Assembly: GCA_007125745.1 (NCBI GenBank)
Contig: SLCQ01000018.1
Coordinates: 1-33,616, forward strand
Origin: Nitrincola sp.
GTDB lineage: Bacteria; Pseudomonadota; Gammaproteobacteria; Pseudomonadales; Balneatricaceae
Direction of reading: 5' to 3'
DNA: 33,616 nt
Of this stretch, positions 1 through 11,432 are shown one piece after another (position 1 is the stretch's first letter; every line of letters starts with the position of its first letter). Both the position numbers and the translations under genes were made by a program. The notes under the pieces are model-generated. The model was not told where the DNA came from and ran no database searches. It saw only the letters and a program-made list of their open reading frames with translations.

Positions 1-35
1 GATGTTCGGCAGTGACAACAGATGAGGGCTATATC

Positions 36-2633
36 GTGCTTGAAGCTTACCGTAAACATGTAGAAGAACGTGCCTTAGAAGGCATCCCACCTAAGCCGCT
101 GGATCCTGAGCAGACCGCCGCACTGGTTGACCTGCTAAAAAACCCACCTGCAGGTGAGGAAGAGTTCCTTCTGGATCTGTTGAGCAACCGTGTACCAGCT
201 GGTGTTGACCAAGCCGCCTACGTAAAAGCGGGCTTCCTTGATGCTGTTGCCAAAGGCGAAGCAACTTCACCACTGCTTTCCCCAGAAAAAGCGGTAGAAT
301 TACTGGGAACCATGTTAGGTGGTTATAATATCCAACCACTTGTTAGCGCTTTAGAGAATGAAAACCTAGCACCTATTGCTGTTAAAGCGCTTTCTCACAC
401 CCTGCTTATGTTCGATGCTTTCCATGACGTGCAAGAGAAAGCCTTAGCAGGTAATGCGTTTGCTAAACAAGTCATGGAATCCTGGGCGGCGGCTGAGTGG
501 TTTACATCTAAACCAGAAGTACCCGAAAAAATCACCGTGACCGTATTTAAAGTTCCTGGTGAAACGAACACTGACGACCTATCACCCGCACCTGATGCGT
601 GGTCGCGTCCAGATATTCCTCTGCATGCAAATGCAATGCTCAAAATGGAACGTGAAGGCATAGAGCCAGTAGATCCAGGTAATGTAGGTCCACTTAAGCA
701 GATTGAAGAAGTTAAAGCAAAAGGTTTCCCAGTTGCCTATGTTGGTGATGTTGTGGGTACAGGCTCTTCACGTAAATCAGCTACAAACTCCGTTTTGTGG
801 TTCTTTGGTGATGATATTCCACACATCCCAAACAAGCGTGCTGGTGGTTTCTGTTTTGGTGGAAAAATAGCGCCTATCTTCTACAACACCATGGAAGATG
901 CGGGTGCATTACCTATCGAAATGGATGTAGAAAAAATGAATATGGGCGATATCGTAGATATCTATCCCTATGAAGGCGTGGCTAAAAACCATGAAACCGG
1001 TGAAGAACTCTGCCGTTTTGAACTAAAGACGCAAGTACTGCTTGACGAAGTTCGTGCCGGGGGTCGTATTCCGCTTATCATCGGTCGTGGCCTGACACAA
1101 AAGGCACGTGAAGCACTTGGCTTGGAGGCAACAGATCTATTCCGTACGCCTGAGCAACCAAATGACACCGGCAAAGGTTATACCTTGGCACAAAAAATGG
1201 TTGGCAAGGCTTGCGGCGTCGATGGTGTTCGCCCAGGCACATCTTGCGAACCCAAAATGACCACAGTAGGCTCTCAGGATACCACTGGTCCGATGACTCG
1301 CGACGAACTGAAAGACTTAGCCTGCTTAGGCTTCTCTACAGACTTGGTAATGCAGTCTTTCTGTCACACAGCCGCCTATCCTAAGCCAGTAGATGTTAAT
1401 ACACATCACACGCTTCCCGACTTCATCATGAACCGTGGCGGTGTATCTCTCCGTCCTGGCGATGGTATTATCCACTCGTGGTTAAACCGTATGCTACTTC
1501 CGGATACTGTGGGTACCGGTGGTGACTCGCATACGCGTTTCCCACTCGGCATCTCTTTCCCAGCAGGTTCAGGCCTTGTTGCTTTTGCCGCAGCGACAGG
1601 TGTAATGCCTTTGGACATGCCAGAGTCAGTTCTTGTGCGCTTTAAAGGTAAACGCAACCCTGGCATAACACTTCGTGACCTAGTACATGCAATTCCTTAC
1701 TATGCCATCAAAGAAGGTCACTTAACTGTTGCCAAAGCTGGCAAGAAAAACGTCTTCTCTGGCCGAATTCTTGAGATTGAAGGTCTTGAAGAGTTAACCG
1801 TAGAACAAGCCTTTGAACTGTCTGATGCATCAGCTGAGCGTTCCGCTGCGGGTTGTACCATTAACCTATCTGAAGACTCAGTAGCAGAATACCTGCGTTC
1901 AAACATTGTCATGTTGAAATGGATGCTTTCAGAAGGTTACGGCGATGTTCGTACCATCGAGCGCCGTATCAAGGGCATGGAAGAGTGGCTGGCGAATCCA
2001 AGCTTAATGCGTGCCGATAAGGATGCTGAGTACCATACCGTGATCGAGATTGATATGGATGAGATCAATGAGCCAATCCTTTGTGCTCCAAACGATCCTG
2101 ATGATGCACGCCTACTTTCTGACGTAACGGGCGATAAGATCGATGAAGTATTTATCGGTTCTTGTATGACCAACATCGGTCACTTCCGTGCGGCAGGCAA
2201 GCTTCTTGAAGCATCGGGTAAAACAATTCCAACACGTATGTGGATCTCTCCACCTACCAAAATGGACCAGGCTCAGCTAACAGAAGAAGGTTTCTATGGC
2301 ATCTTTGGTAAAGCGGGTGCTCGAATGGAAATGCCAGGCTGTTCACTGTGCATGGGTAACCAAGCACGTGTAGCCGATAAAGCAACGGTTGTTTCTACTT
2401 CGACTCGAAACTTCCCTAACCGCTTGGGTACGGGCGCTAATGTTTACCTTGCCTCAGCTGAACTGGCAGCGGTTGCTGCACTCGAAGGCAAGTTGCCAAC
2501 AGTTGAAGAGTATATGGCTTATGCCAATAAGATCGATAGTATGGCAGGTGATATTTACCGTTACCTAAACTTCGATCAAATGGATAAGTATGTTGAAAAA
2601 GCATCATCTGTTATCCCAACCGTTGAAGCTTAA
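36..2633 (+). CDS. acnB: Aconitate hydratase B (bifunctional aconitase 2 / 2-methylisocitrate dehydratase)
   Basis: ORF 12..2633. The protein from [17 protein letters not shown]... matches the AcnB N-terminus (MLEEYRKHV...), so a GTG start at 36 with upstream GAGGG is more likely than 12. [26 protein letters not shown] and the C-terminal [12 protein letters not shown] are characteristic of AcnB. Confidence 0.97.
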   Translation: MLEAYRKHVEERALEGIPPKPLDPEQTAALVDLLKNPPAGEEEFLLDLLSNRVPAGVDQAAYVKAGFLDAVAKGEATSPLLSPEKAVELLGTMLGGYNIQPLVSALENENLAPIAVKALSHTLLMFDAFHDVQEKALAGNAFAKQVMESWAAAEWFTSKPEVPEKITVTVFKVPGETNTDDLSPAPDAWSRPDIPLHANAMLKMEREGIEPVDPGNVGPLKQIEEVKAKGFPVAYVGDVVGTGSSRKSATNSVLWFFGDDIPHIPNKRAGGFCFGGKIAPIFYNTMEDAGALPIEMDVEKMNMGDIVDIYPYEGVAKNHETGEELCRFELKTQVLLDEVRAGGRIPLIIGRGLTQKAREALGLEATDLFRTPEQPNDTGKGYTLAQKMVGKACGVDGVRPGTSCEPKMTTVGSQDTTGPMTRDELKDLACLGFSTDLVMQSFCHTAAYPKPVDVNTHHTLPDFIMNRGGVSLRPGDGIIHSWLNRMLLPDTVGTGGDSHTRFPLGISFPAGSGLVAFAAATGVMPLDMPESVLVRFKGKRNPGITLRDLVHAIPYYAIKEGHLTVAKAGKKNVFSGRILEIEGLEELTVEQAFELSDASAERSAAGCTINLSEDSVAEYLRSNIVMLKWMLSEGYGDVRTIERRIKGMEEWLANPSLMRADKDAEYHTVIEIDMDEINEPILCAPNDPDDARLLSDVTGDKIDEVFIGSCMTNIGHFRAAGKLLEASGKTIPTRMWISPPTKMDQAQLTEEGFYGIFGKAGARMEMPGCSLCMGNQARVADKATVVSTSTRNFPNRLGTGANVYLASAELAAVAALEGKLPTVEEYMAYANKIDSMAGDIYRYLNFDQMDKYVEKASSVIPTVEA

Positions 2634-2663
2634 TTCACACAAGTAAGCTTTTAAAAACCTCTG

Positions 2664-2698
2664 AAAAGCCTCAGCATCTTGCTGGGGCTTTTTTTGTT
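2664..2698 (+). terminator. Rho-independent terminator downstream of acnB
   Basis: AAGCCTCAGC-ATCTT-GCTGGGGCTT stem (one G-U pair) followed by a run of seven T. Confidence 0.9.
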
Positions 2699-2753
2699 TC
2701 AGCAAGTATTTTAAAAACTGATACAATAGCGCAACTATTGCAAAGAGGGCGTT

Positions 2754-3176
2754 ATGAAACCACTAAATCCTGATACTGCACCAGAACCTGGATACGAGAA
2801 AGCACAAACTAAAAATGGTTTTTTAGCACTGGTATCCCGCTTAGTTTTTGATGAAAAATTACCCATTCGTTTTATGTATAAAACGGTTCCGGAACATTTG
2901 AATGATACCGGTTGGCGTATGTTTACCGGATATGAAACAGACGAATTTTTAGCCAATGAACAGTTGAACCTTTTACCTATCCCGCTAGACAAAGTATGTA
3001 ACCTCGATCCGGCACTACAAGAACTGGTTCAATACAATGCTGGCACTGTATGGGAGCGCACTCCTGATTCTAGTGAATGGCAGCAGGTTCATGACTTCAA
3101 GATCCCTTCTCCGACCACGGAAGTTGAGATTACCAATGATATTGAAGACTTTTTAAAATCTCGTGAAGGTAGCTAA
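2754..3176 (+). CDS. DUF2185 / Imm33-like domain protein
   Basis: 140 aa ORF with GAGGG SD. The pattern LVSRLVFDEKLPIRFMYKTVPEHLNDTGWRMFTGYETDEF...YDP-like..V.ER resembles the DUF2185 family (SGWRFFAGDESDEY motif). Family recalled, not searched. Confidence 0.7.
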   Translation: MKPLNPDTAPEPGYEKAQTKNGFLALVSRLVFDEKLPIRFMYKTVPEHLNDTGWRMFTGYETDEFLANEQLNLLPIPLDKVCNLDPALQELVQYNAGTVWERTPDSSEWQQVHDFKIPSPTTEVEITNDIEDFLKSREGS

Positions 3177-3204
3177 AGCACACATCTCTTAAGGAAACTA
3201 AATC

Positions 3205-3450
3205 ATGACAATGTCCTCATTCAGCACCTATGTTTTACATTTTTTAGGCATAGGAATCATTTTGTTCGGCTTATCCATAAAGCCAAATTACAAAAAGATT
3301 GGCATTGCACTGGCCATTGCTGGCTTTCTTATAGGCACCTCACCCGTATGGTACTCAGCCTTAACACAACCCACAGATGAAGAACTATACGAAGCATGGA
3401 GAGAACAGCAACAACTTCAAATGCAACGAGAACAAGGACCGATGCAATAA
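3205..3450 (+). CDS. Small membrane protein of unknown function
   Basis: 81 aa with two hydrophobic segments (YVLHFLGIGIILFGLSI; IGIALAIAGFLIGTSPVWY) and a Q-rich charged tail. SD AAGGAA upstream. Confidence 0.6.
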   Translation: MTMSSFSTYVLHFLGIGIILFGLSIKPNYKKIGIALAIAGFLIGTSPVWYSALTQPTDEELYEAWREQQQLQMQREQGPMQ

Positions 3451-3470
3451 TATTTACGGGCTATACTGGA

Positions 3471-4439
3471 TTATGAAATAGCAGGCGTTTCATGCTGGGC
3501 GCTTTGTATTTTCTGCAGAATCACGCGAGGATCTTTCTCGGTACGAATCTGGGTAAAGAGTGATTCTGCTTGCGGATAGTGCCAACGTAACATATTCAGC
3601 CACTGTTTAATTCGACCATGGACATGGCGCTCAGACAGATCTGTAATAACTTGCTTAGAATAGCGCTCGAGTAGCGGCAACAGCCTTATCCATGACACCT
3701 CAATCGATTGGTTTTGTTGTGTTACAAGCGTTTCAGCTAAAAAAGGATTACTTAGCATTCCTCTACCCAACATCACATCTTCACAGCCAGACAGTATTTT
3801 GCATCGCCAATAATCTTGTTGCGTCCACACTTCGCCATTGGCAATTAAATGCATATCCACAGCATCACGTATTTTTGCAATCCACTCCCAGTGTGCTGGA
3901 GGTTTATAGCCTTCTAACTTAGTTCGAGCATGAATGGTCAGCGATGATGCGCCTGCTGTTTCTATCGATTGTGCATTTTCTATTGCTAACGACTTATCAG
4001 CAAACCCCAAACGCATTTTAGCCGTCACAGGCGTGTTCATGGGTACCGCTTTACGAACAGCACAGACAATGTCATGAATTAAATCCGGCTCTTTCAATAA
4101 CACCGCCCCTCCTCGACTTTTATTCACTGTTTTAGCTGGACAGCCAAAATTCAAATCGATGCCTGGTGCACCTAGCTCAGCAGCTTTTGCCGCGTTTTCC
4201 GCTAACAAACTAGGATCACTACCCAATAACTGCAGAAATACGGGAACACCTGAACGGGTACAACCGCCTTGATTAAGTTCGGGTGCTAGGCGAAGAAAAA
4301 CAGATCGTGGAAGCAGTCTATCAGACACACGGATAAATTCAGTCACACACTGATCAATACCCACTTGATGAGTAAGCAACTCCCTAAGGGTAAAATCCAG
4401 CACTCCTTCCATGGGTGCCAGATAGAGTTTAGGCATCAA
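3471..4439 (-). CDS. dusC: tRNA-dihydrouridine(16) synthase DusC
   Basis: LYLAPMEGVLDFTLRELLT, DLNFGCPAKTVNKSRGGAVLLK and IHARTKLEGYKPPAHWEWI are Dus-family motifs. The N-terminus and C-terminal RIKQWLNMLRWHYPQ are DusC-type. Confidence 0.92.
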   Translation of the reverse strand: MMPKLYLAPMEGVLDFTLRELLTHQVGIDQCVTEFIRVSDRLLPRSVFLRLAPELNQGGCTRSGVPVFLQLLGSDPSLLAENAAKAAELGAPGIDLNFGCPAKTVNKSRGGAVLLKEPDLIHDIVCAVRKAVPMNTPVTAKMRLGFADKSLAIENAQSIETAGASSLTIHARTKLEGYKPPAHWEWIAKIRDAVDMHLIANGEVWTQQDYWRCKILSGCEDVMLGRGMLSNPFLAETLVTQQNQSIEVSWIRLLPLLERYSKQVITDLSERHVHGRIKQWLNMLRWHYPQAESLFTQIRTEKDPRVILQKIQSAQHETPAIS

Positions 4440-4447
4440 TGAGACGC

Positions 4448-5662
4448 TTACAAAGCCGACAAACCACGTTGCAGATCAGTCTTGAGGTCATCTAAGGACT
4501 CCAAACCTACTGACAAGCGAATTAAATTAGGCTTAATACCTGCTTTGGCTTTTTCATCGGCCGTCATACGACCATGGGTTGTGGTGTCGGGGTGCGTAAT
4601 AGTGGTTTTCACGTCACCTAAATTACCGGTGATTGATACCACTTCAGTTGCGTCAATAAAGCGCCAAGCGGCTTCTTTGTCACCCGCAACCTCAAAAGAT
4701 AATACACCACCAAATGCGCTCTGTTGGCGACACGCTAATTCATGCTGTGGATGATCATGTAAGCCAGAGTAATACACCTTTTCAATACCAGGCTGTTGTT
4801 TTAACCACTGAGCAAGGGATAATGCACTGTCACTTTGAGCACGCATCCTTAAAGGTAGGGTTTCTAATCCTTTTAAAAATACCCAAGCATTGAAGGGGCT
4901 CATACAGCTTCCTCCGGTACGGATAAAGCCAAACACATCCTCCATTTCTTTATCTCGCCCAACCAGCACGCCGCCGACACAACGTCCCTGCCCATCTAGG
5001 TATTTTGTTGCCGAATGCATCACAATATCCGCACCCAAACTCAGTGGGCGTTGCAGCGCCGGCGTCAGGAAACAGTTATCGACAACGAGTAGCGCCCCCT
5101 GTGCATGAGCAATGTCAGCAACTGCACTGATATCGGTTAACTCTGCTAAAGGGTTAGAGGGCGTTTCCAAAAACAGTAATTTAGTTTCTGGACGTATGGC
5201 TGCTTTCCATGCCGTCAAATCGGTAGGGTCAACAAAGGTGGTTTGAATACCCGCACGACTAAAATAACGATCGAACAAGGACACTGTTGAGCCAAACACG
5301 CTACGTGAGCAAACTACATGATCTCCTGCTTGCATTAACGCTAAGCCTAAGCTCAGAATAGCCGCCATACCCGAAGACGTCGCGACAGCTCGCTCACCAC
5401 CTTCTAGTGAAGCAATACGCTTTTCAAAGGCACGCACAGTAGGATTTGTAAAACGAGAGTATATATTTCCCTCTTCATCACCATTAAAACGTGCCGCCGC
5501 TTCTCGTGCACTGGAAAATACAAAACTTGAGGTCGTAAAAATGGCGTCACCATGTTCACCCTCACCGGTACGGTGTTGGCCGGCACGAACCGCTAAGGTA
5601 TCCAGTTCACAACCTTCATGGCTAAACTGGATGCGTTCTTCACGCTCAAAACCTTGACTCAT
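4448..5662 (-). CDS. metZ: O-succinylhomoserine sulfhydrylase
   Basis: PLP Cys/Met metabolism family protein (SATKYLDGQGRCVGGVLVG). The internal ATG at 5662 (MSQGFEREERIQFSHEGCELDTLAVRAGQ) is preferred because the longer ORF (to 5725) overlaps purF. Location next to purF is typical of metZ. Confidence 0.93.
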   Translation of the reverse strand: MSQGFEREERIQFSHEGCELDTLAVRAGQHRTGEGEHGDAIFTTSSFVFSSAREAAARFNGDEEGNIYSRFTNPTVRAFEKRIASLEGGERAVATSSGMAAILSLGLALMQAGDHVVCSRSVFGSTVSLFDRYFSRAGIQTTFVDPTDLTAWKAAIRPETKLLFLETPSNPLAELTDISAVADIAHAQGALLVVDNCFLTPALQRPLSLGADIVMHSATKYLDGQGRCVGGVLVGRDKEMEDVFGFIRTGGSCMSPFNAWVFLKGLETLPLRMRAQSDSALSLAQWLKQQPGIEKVYYSGLHDHPQHELACRQQSAFGGVLSFEVAGDKEAAWRFIDATEVVSITGNLGDVKTTITHPDTTTHGRMTADEKAKAGIKPNLIRLSVGLESLDDLKTDLQRGLSAL

Positions 5663-5675
5663 GGGTGACTCCTTA

Positions 5676-7205
5676 TTATTCAATACGGCTATGTAGATCT
5701 GCAGATGTATCTGCATCAATTTCATTATCTGGAGTGTCTAGTGGTTTTTTCGCATCGTCATTTCGCTTGGACTCCAGGCGATCAAGGTAATCTCGGTCAA
5801 CGGTACCCGTCACATAACGACCATCAAATACGCAGGTATCAAAGGCCGTGATAGCTGGATTCAATTCAGTCACACAAGATTGTAGGTCGTTCAGATCTTG
5901 ATATAACATCCAATCACAACCAATATATTCACCGACTTCTTGTGCGCTCCGACCATGAGCAACCAACTCTGAAGCAGAAGGCATATCTATTCCATAAACA
6001 TTTGGATAACGCACCTCAGGCGCCGCTGAAGCAAAATAGACTTTACGTGCACCTGCATCCCTTGCCATTTCAACAATCTGCTTGGATGTTGTACCTCGCA
6101 CAATTGAGTCGTCTACAAGTAAGACCACCTTATCTTTAAACTCACTGGCGATAGGATTTAGCTTTTGACGGACCGATTTTTTGCGCAATGTCTGGCCGGG
6201 CATGATAAAGGTTCGGCCAATGTATCTGTTTTTAATAAACCCTTCTCTAAAGGTCACACCGAGGGTATGCGCTAATTCTAATGCAGAAGTTCGACTAGTA
6301 TCTGGAATAGGAATCACCACATCAATATCATGATTAGGCCGTTCTTTTAAAATCTTCTCAGCTAAACGAACGCCCATTAAGGTGCGTGATGAATGAACTG
6401 ATACGCCATCAATAATGGAATCGGGTCTAGCCAGGTAAACATACTCAAACAGACAGGGAGCTAAGGATTGTTTTTCAGTACACTGCTTCAAGTGTAATCC
6501 GCCATCACTGTCAATAAAGATGGCTTCACCAGGCTCAATATCTCTAACACGCTGAAAGCCAGACGTATCCAGTGCCACACTTTCTGATGCAACCATGTAC
6601 TCGTCACGTCCATCGATCACACGCTTGCCATAAACAAGAGGACGAATACCATGCGGATCCCTAAATGCGAGGACACCGTAGCCCGTGATAATGGCCACAA
6701 CAGCATAGCCACCTTGACAACGCTGATGTACTTTAGTAACCGCATCAAAAATATCTTCGGGTGTTGGGTTAAGTTTTCCTAATTGCTGCAACTCGTGTGC
6801 AAACACATTTAAGAGTACTTCAGAATCTGAAGTGGTGTTCACATGACGAAGGTCGGCTCTGAAAATCTCATCAGCTAATTGCTCCGCGTTGGTAAGATTA
6901 CCATTGTGTGCAAGGGCAATACCGTATGGGGAGTTGACATAAAAAGGCTGAGCTTCAGCTGACGATGAACTACCTGCTGTAGGATAACGCACATGCCCAA
7001 TACCAAGGTTGCCAACTAGGCGTCTCATATGACGTGTCCGAAACACTTCATTGACCAATCCATTGTCTTTACGCATGAAAAAGCGATTTCCTTCACAAGT
7101 CACAATTCCTGCTGCATCTTGGCCGCGATGCTGAAGCACCGTTAACGCGTCAAAAAGGGTTTGATTAACGTTACTTCTGGCGAAGATGCCTACAATACCG
7201 CACAT
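5676..7205 (-). CDS. purF: Amidophosphoribosyltransferase
   Basis: [11 protein letters not shown] (N-terminal nucleophile Cys), [40 protein letters not shown] (PRPP site). Confidence 0.98.
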   Translation of the reverse strand: MCGIVGIFARSNVNQTLFDALTVLQHRGQDAAGIVTCEGNRFFMRKDNGLVNEVFRTRHMRRLVGNLGIGHVRYPTAGSSSSAEAQPFYVNSPYGIALAHNGNLTNAEQLADEIFRADLRHVNTTSDSEVLLNVFAHELQQLGKLNPTPEDIFDAVTKVHQRCQGGYAVVAIITGYGVLAFRDPHGIRPLVYGKRVIDGRDEYMVASESVALDTSGFQRVRDIEPGEAIFIDSDGGLHLKQCTEKQSLAPCLFEYVYLARPDSIIDGVSVHSSRTLMGVRLAEKILKERPNHDIDVVIPIPDTSRTSALELAHTLGVTFREGFIKNRYIGRTFIMPGQTLRKKSVRQKLNPIASEFKDKVVLLVDDSIVRGTTSKQIVEMARDAGARKVYFASAAPEVRYPNVYGIDMPSASELVAHGRSAQEVGEYIGCDWMLYQDLNDLQSCVTELNPAITAFDTCVFDGRYVTGTVDRDYLDRLESKRNDDAKKPLDTPDNEIDADTSADLHSRIE

Positions 7206-7284
7206 GGATTCAACCTCTACGTTGATAGTATGAAAAGGTTAGTTAAAAGGCCGAAGCTGTATCGTACCTTTTAGCATCAATAAA

Positions 7285-7800
7285 CTAGTGACCAATTTGC
7301 CAAATCATTTGACCAATATCTCTGGCCATATCTCTTGACCAGGTTTCCATCACTAAAAAATGTGGAATAAGCTGGGATTCCCGCCACCAAGGATCATCAA
7401 CGGCAGGTGTCATTTGTAATAACACCAGCATAATGACAACGACCAAACCTCCACGCAAAGCACCGAAGCCGACACCCAGTACCCGGTCTGTCGCTGTAAG
7501 CCCCGTCAGTTTTATCAATGACGCAAAAAGAGAGCCAATTAAATTGCCCACTATCAAGGTTGCTATAAACAGAATTAAAAAAGCAACCAACTGATGGACT
7601 GAAGGAGCCGCATCAAAATATCCTGATATGATATCAGCCAAGACTTCGTAGAAAAGTCGACCTATGACGAACGCCGCAACCCAAGTTGCTAAAGAGATGG
7701 CTTCACGGACAAAACCTCGACGTAAACTCATTAACGAGGAGATAAGCACGATGCCCAAGATGATCCAATCGGTCCAATTCATCATAGTTGATTCTTTCAT
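7285..7800 (-). CDS. cvpA: CvpA family protein
   Basis: Four predicted TM segments, WTDWIILGIVLISSLMSLRRGFVREAISL motif, located directly upstream of purF. The start may be the internal ATG at 7785 or 7782. Confidence 0.93.
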   Translation of the reverse strand: MKESTMMNWTDWIILGIVLISSLMSLRRGFVREAISLATWVAAFVIGRLFYEVLADIISGYFDAAPSVHQLVAFLILFIATLIVGNLIGSLFASLIKLTGLTATDRVLGVGFGALRGGLVVVIMLVLLQMTPAVDDPWWRESQLIPHFLVMETWSRDMARDIGQMIWQIGH

Positions 7801-7807
7801 GTTCCGT

Positions 7808-8365
7808 TTACTGAGTTGTAAAGCGCACTATCATACCTTCTAAGCCATACTCTTCTTGAAGTGCAACTTTTAACTCTTCAAGCCTGCTCCGTTGCATTTC
7901 TGGCCCAACAAATACTCTAACAACGTCTTCTCCATGTCGAATATACACTCGATAGCCTGAATTAATCAGACGTGCTCTTAGCTCTCGTGCATTAGACTCT
8001 TGCCTGAAGCTTGCCAATTGAAGCGCCCAAGCAGCAGGTACTTGATCAGCATCTAATGCAGGGGCTTCTTCGGGTGGATTTAACGTTGGGCGCAATGCAT
8101 CTAAAGAACCTGTAATTTCTGTAACTGGAGCCGATACCACTGGCATTTCAGGCACAGGGGCTACGGGCGCAGGTTCAATGACCACTGGTTCAGGGTGCTG
8201 TGTTTGCACAGCTTGAACGACCGAAGGCGCTGCAGGAATACGCGTTTCCAGTTGACGCTCCTCATACCCAGCAGAGTCCAAGAAAAAAGGAATAAACGCT
8301 ATACCAATCAAAAGTAAAATGATGGCACCCGTCAAACGCTGTTTAAGGTTAGCCTTATTCTCCAT
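7808..8365 (-). CDS. dedD: SPOR-domain cell-division protein (DedD-like)
   Basis: N-terminal TM (LTGAIILLLIGIAFIPFFLD), Pro-rich linker, C-terminal SPOR domain (AWALQLASFRQESNARELRARLINSGYRVYI). ORF opens at 8377; MENKANLKQRL start at 8365 preferred. Confidence 0.9.
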   Translation of the reverse strand: MENKANLKQRLTGAIILLLIGIAFIPFFLDSAGYEERQLETRIPAAPSVVQAVQTQHPEPVVIEPAPVAPVPEMPVVSAPVTEITGSLDALRPTLNPPEEAPALDADQVPAAWALQLASFRQESNARELRARLINSGYRVYIRHGEDVVRVFVGPEMQRSRLEELKVALQEEYGLEGMIVRFTTQ

Positions 8366-9653
8366 CGACTCTCTCAACTAAAGGCAGTGCATCGGTCACT
8401 GTAAAAAAAGAGCCCGCTATCACAAGGTGAGTACTGGACTCTAGGGTGTCAGGCAATTCAGATAATGCAATCTTAACACTGTCATACTCGGTAATTGAAG
8501 AAACGTCTTCGCCCAGCGCAAGGATAACGTCTCGCAACTGTGCAGAGGATGCTCCTCTTGGGGTGCTTAAAGAGACTAAGTGCCAATGATCAACAACCGG
8601 GGCTAATAGCTGACACACCTGCTGTATATCCTTATCGATCAACATCCCTAACACAAGGTGAACTTTCGATCCCAGATGCTTGGCCAGATAGTTAGCCAAA
8701 TAGGCTGCTGATTCGGGGTTGTGGGCAACATCTAAAAGACACGGTAGTCCAGCCACTTGTGCACGTTGCATTCTGCCAGTGAGTTGAGCACGAACAAGAC
8801 CATAGGCCAGTTGTTGATCTGACACTGTCACAGGTAAAAGCTCAAGCACCTGCAATATGGCCGCCGCATTCTGCAGAGGGAGTTTTGGAATAGGTAAAGC
8901 AGTCTTCGTGACTTTGTCCCCGTTGAGTGATCTACCCTGCCAGCTCCATGTGGTGTTTTCAGTTAGTTGATAATCGTAATCAACTTGATTGCGTAGCAAA
9001 TAAGCGCCTATTTTTTCAGCATGCTGAATGAGCGATACAGGTGCATCAGGATCACCACAGACGGCAGGACAGTTGGGTCGAAATATGCCCGCTTTTTCAT
9101 AGCCAATAGCTTCTCGATCAGGACCCAACCAATCGGTATGATCTAACGCAACTGTCGTCACAAGAGAGATATCGGCATCAACCAGATTGACAGAATCCAG
9201 TCGCCCTCCTAATCCAACCTCAAGTAAAAGTACATCGGGTAACGCTTCTGAAAAGATCAACAATGCCGCAAGCGTACCATACTCAAAATAGGTCAAAGGC
9301 ACAGCTTGGCGAGCCTGCTCTATCTGATAAAATGCATTACAGATGATTACGTCCGATACTGGATTACCCTGAAGAGTAATCCGCTCGTTATAGTAGAGGA
9401 AGTGGGGTGACGTATAGGTTCCAACCGAGTAGCCGGCCTGGATAAGAATGGATTCCAGTAACCGAATACTGGTACCTTTACCATTCGTACCACCCACCAC
9501 TACCTTGAGACTCTTCTCTATATCGATAGGCAATCGTTGCGCCACTTCGCGCATACGATCAAGTCCCAAATCAATCTCAGCTGGATGGCACGCTTCTATT
9601 GCCGCTAGCCATTGATCAATGGGCGACTCTGCATTTAACGGGATAACTGACAC
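8355..9653 (-). CDS. folC: Bifunctional folylpolyglutamate synthase / dihydrofolate synthase
   Basis: VVGGTNGKGTSIRLLESIL P-loop, SVGTYTSPHFLYYNERI, LLEVGLGGRLDSVN, DVAHNPESA. Confidence 0.96.
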   Translation of the reverse strand: MSVIPLNAESPIDQWLAAIEACHPAEIDLGLDRMREVAQRLPIDIEKSLKVVVGGTNGKGTSIRLLESILIQAGYSVGTYTSPHFLYYNERITLQGNPVSDVIICNAFYQIEQARQAVPLTYFEYGTLAALLIFSEALPDVLLLEVGLGGRLDSVNLVDADISLVTTVALDHTDWLGPDREAIGYEKAGIFRPNCPAVCGDPDAPVSLIQHAEKIGAYLLRNQVDYDYQLTENTTWSWQGRSLNGDKVTKTALPIPKLPLQNAAAILQVLELLPVTVSDQQLAYGLVRAQLTGRMQRAQVAGLPCLLDVAHNPESAAYLANYLAKHLGSKVHLVLGMLIDKDIQQVCQLLAPVVDHWHLVSLSTPRGASSAQLRDVILALGEDVSSITEYDSVKIALSELPDTLESSTHLVIAGSFFTVTDALPLVERVDGE

Positions 9654-9661
9654 CGACTGCT

Positions 9662-10576
9662 CTACTCTTGATCGTCTCTGGGCGCAGGATTGTCATTCTC
9701 GTTGGGTATGACACAAGCCGTAGAAACACCGGTCAATTTACTTAAAAGTGAAGCTATTTTTGTACGCATTTCAGCACGTTGAATTATCATATCAACTTGC
9801 CCATGCTCCAAAAGAAACTCACTACGCTGAAACCCTTCAGGCAGTTTCTCACGCACTGTCTGCTCAATGACACGAGGGCCAGCAAAGCCTATCAACGCAT
9901 TGGGTTCAGCAATATTAAGATCACCCAGCATTGCCAAACTGGCTGACACTCCGCCATATACGGGATCTGTTAGGACTGAGATATATGGCACACCTGCCTG
10001 GCGCATTTTTTCCAAAGCAGCGCTGGTTTTGGCCATTTGCATGAGTGAGAATAACGCCTCCTGCATACGCGCACCACCCGATGCGGAGAAGCACACCAAA
10101 GGTATCTGTTCTTTTAAGGCGATATGTGCGGCCTGAACAAAACGCTCTCCGACCACAGCCCCCATAGAGCCACCCATAAATCGGAATTCAAATGCGACTG
10201 CTACAATGGGGGTGCTTTCTAAAGTACCTTTCATAGCAACCAAGGCATCGGTTTCACCGGTTTCTTTTTCCGCCGCTATAAGGCGATCTTTATATTTTTT
10301 TGAATCACGAAATTTAAGTTTATCGACGGGTAGTACATCTGCACCAATTTCTTCACGATTGTCTTTGTCCAGAAAGATATCCAGTCGACGGCGAGCACCT
10401 ATCCTCATGTGATGTTCACATTTTGGACAAACGTTAAGGTTTTTATCCAGTTCAGGTTTATACAACACTGAATCGCATTTTGGGCATTTTTCCCAAAGAC
10501 CTTCAGGCACGTTACTGCGCTTTCGATCGGTTCGTTTTACAAGTGAAGGAACAATTTTATCTAGCCAGCTACTCAT
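9662..10576 (-). CDS. accD: Acetyl-CoA carboxylase carboxyltransferase subunit beta
   Basis: Cys4 zinc finger ([26 protein letters not shown]) and [26 protein letters not shown]. Confidence 0.98.
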   Translation of the reverse strand: MSSWLDKIVPSLVKRTDRKRSNVPEGLWEKCPKCDSVLYKPELDKNLNVCPKCEHHMRIGARRRLDIFLDKDNREEIGADVLPVDKLKFRDSKKYKDRLIAAEKETGETDALVAMKGTLESTPIVAVAFEFRFMGGSMGAVVGERFVQAAHIALKEQIPLVCFSASGGARMQEALFSLMQMAKTSAALEKMRQAGVPYISVLTDPVYGGVSASLAMLGDLNIAEPNALIGFAGPRVIEQTVREKLPEGFQRSEFLLEHGQVDMIIQRAEMRTKIASLLSKLTGVSTACVIPNENDNPAPRDDQE

Positions 10577-10610
10577 CGTTGTTCACATATCCGTTTTAAA
10601 AAATTAGAAA

Positions 10611-11414
10611 TTAAGCATCCATCGCTTCACGCATATTAGCGATCAATTGGCTAACTTGCTCAGGTATACGCTCAGGTGATTCAGCTAACTCTGCTATACG
10701 ATTTACCAAGACACTACCAACAATGACACCATCCGCCACTTCAGCAATCGCTTTTGCGGATTCAGGATCACGGATACCAAAGCCAACGGCTAAAGGTAAA
10801 CGTGTCATACCTCGAACCTGATTAATTTTATCAGCCACTTCATTAACATTCAGAGCAGCCGATCCAGTAACACCTTTTACAGAGACATAGTAAAGATAAC
10901 CACTACCACACTCACAAATTTGTTGTAGTCGTGTGGTCGAGGTTGCTGGTGACATTAGATAGATCGTGTCTAAGCCCTTCTCTTGAAATAATTGGCTAGT
11001 CTCCAATGCTTCCTCTGGAGGTAGATCTACGGTTAGCACGCCGTCCACTCCGGCAGCAACAGCAGCGGATGCAAAGGGCTCATATCCAATCGCTTCAATA
11101 GGATTCAAGTACCCCATAAGCACCACTGGGGTTTCGTTGTCCTGTGTCCTAAACTCAGCGACCATATCAATCACGTCAAGCAAGCGGACTTTATGAACAA
11201 GCGCTCTCTCACAGGCTAGCTGGATCACAGGACCATCAGCCATGGGGTCCGAAAAAGGAACACCCAGTTCAATCACATCTGCACCCGCTTTTACCAGCGC
11301 ATGCATCAACGGGACAGTTACCTGAGGATTCGGATCACCTGCAGTGATATAGGGTATTAGTGCTTTGCGCTGTTCAGCACCTAGGGCTTCAAAGCGTTTT
11401 TGTAGTCGACTCAT
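10611..11414 (-). CDS. trpA: Tryptophan synthase alpha chain
   Basis: [45 protein letters not shown]. Confidence 0.98.
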   Translation of the reverse strand: MSRLQKRFEALGAEQRKALIPYITAGDPNPQVTVPLMHALVKAGADVIELGVPFSDPMADGPVIQLACERALVHKVRLLDVIDMVAEFRTQDNETPVVLMGYLNPIEAIGYEPFASAAVAAGVDGVLTVDLPPEEALETSQLFQEKGLDTIYLMSPATSTTRLQQICECGSGYLYYVSVKGVTGSAALNVNEVADKINQVRGMTRLPLAVGFGIRDPESAKAIAEVADGVIVGSVLVNRIAELAESPERIPEQVSQLIANMREAMDA

Positions 11415-11432
11415 GAAAATTTCTGTTCCGTT

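Noticed and set aside
91-2176. Minus-strand ORFs opposite acnB (91-339, 395-661, 968-1174, 1406-1666, 1718-1912, 1937-2176)
   Set aside because: Shadow ORFs of a strongly conserved acnB; low complexity and no family resemblance.
7205-7285. Possible leader/attenuator upstream of purF (AAAAGG...GCTTCGGCCTTTT)
   Set aside because: Only a short interrupted stem with a large bulge; no PurR-like box or known riboswitch motif recognised.
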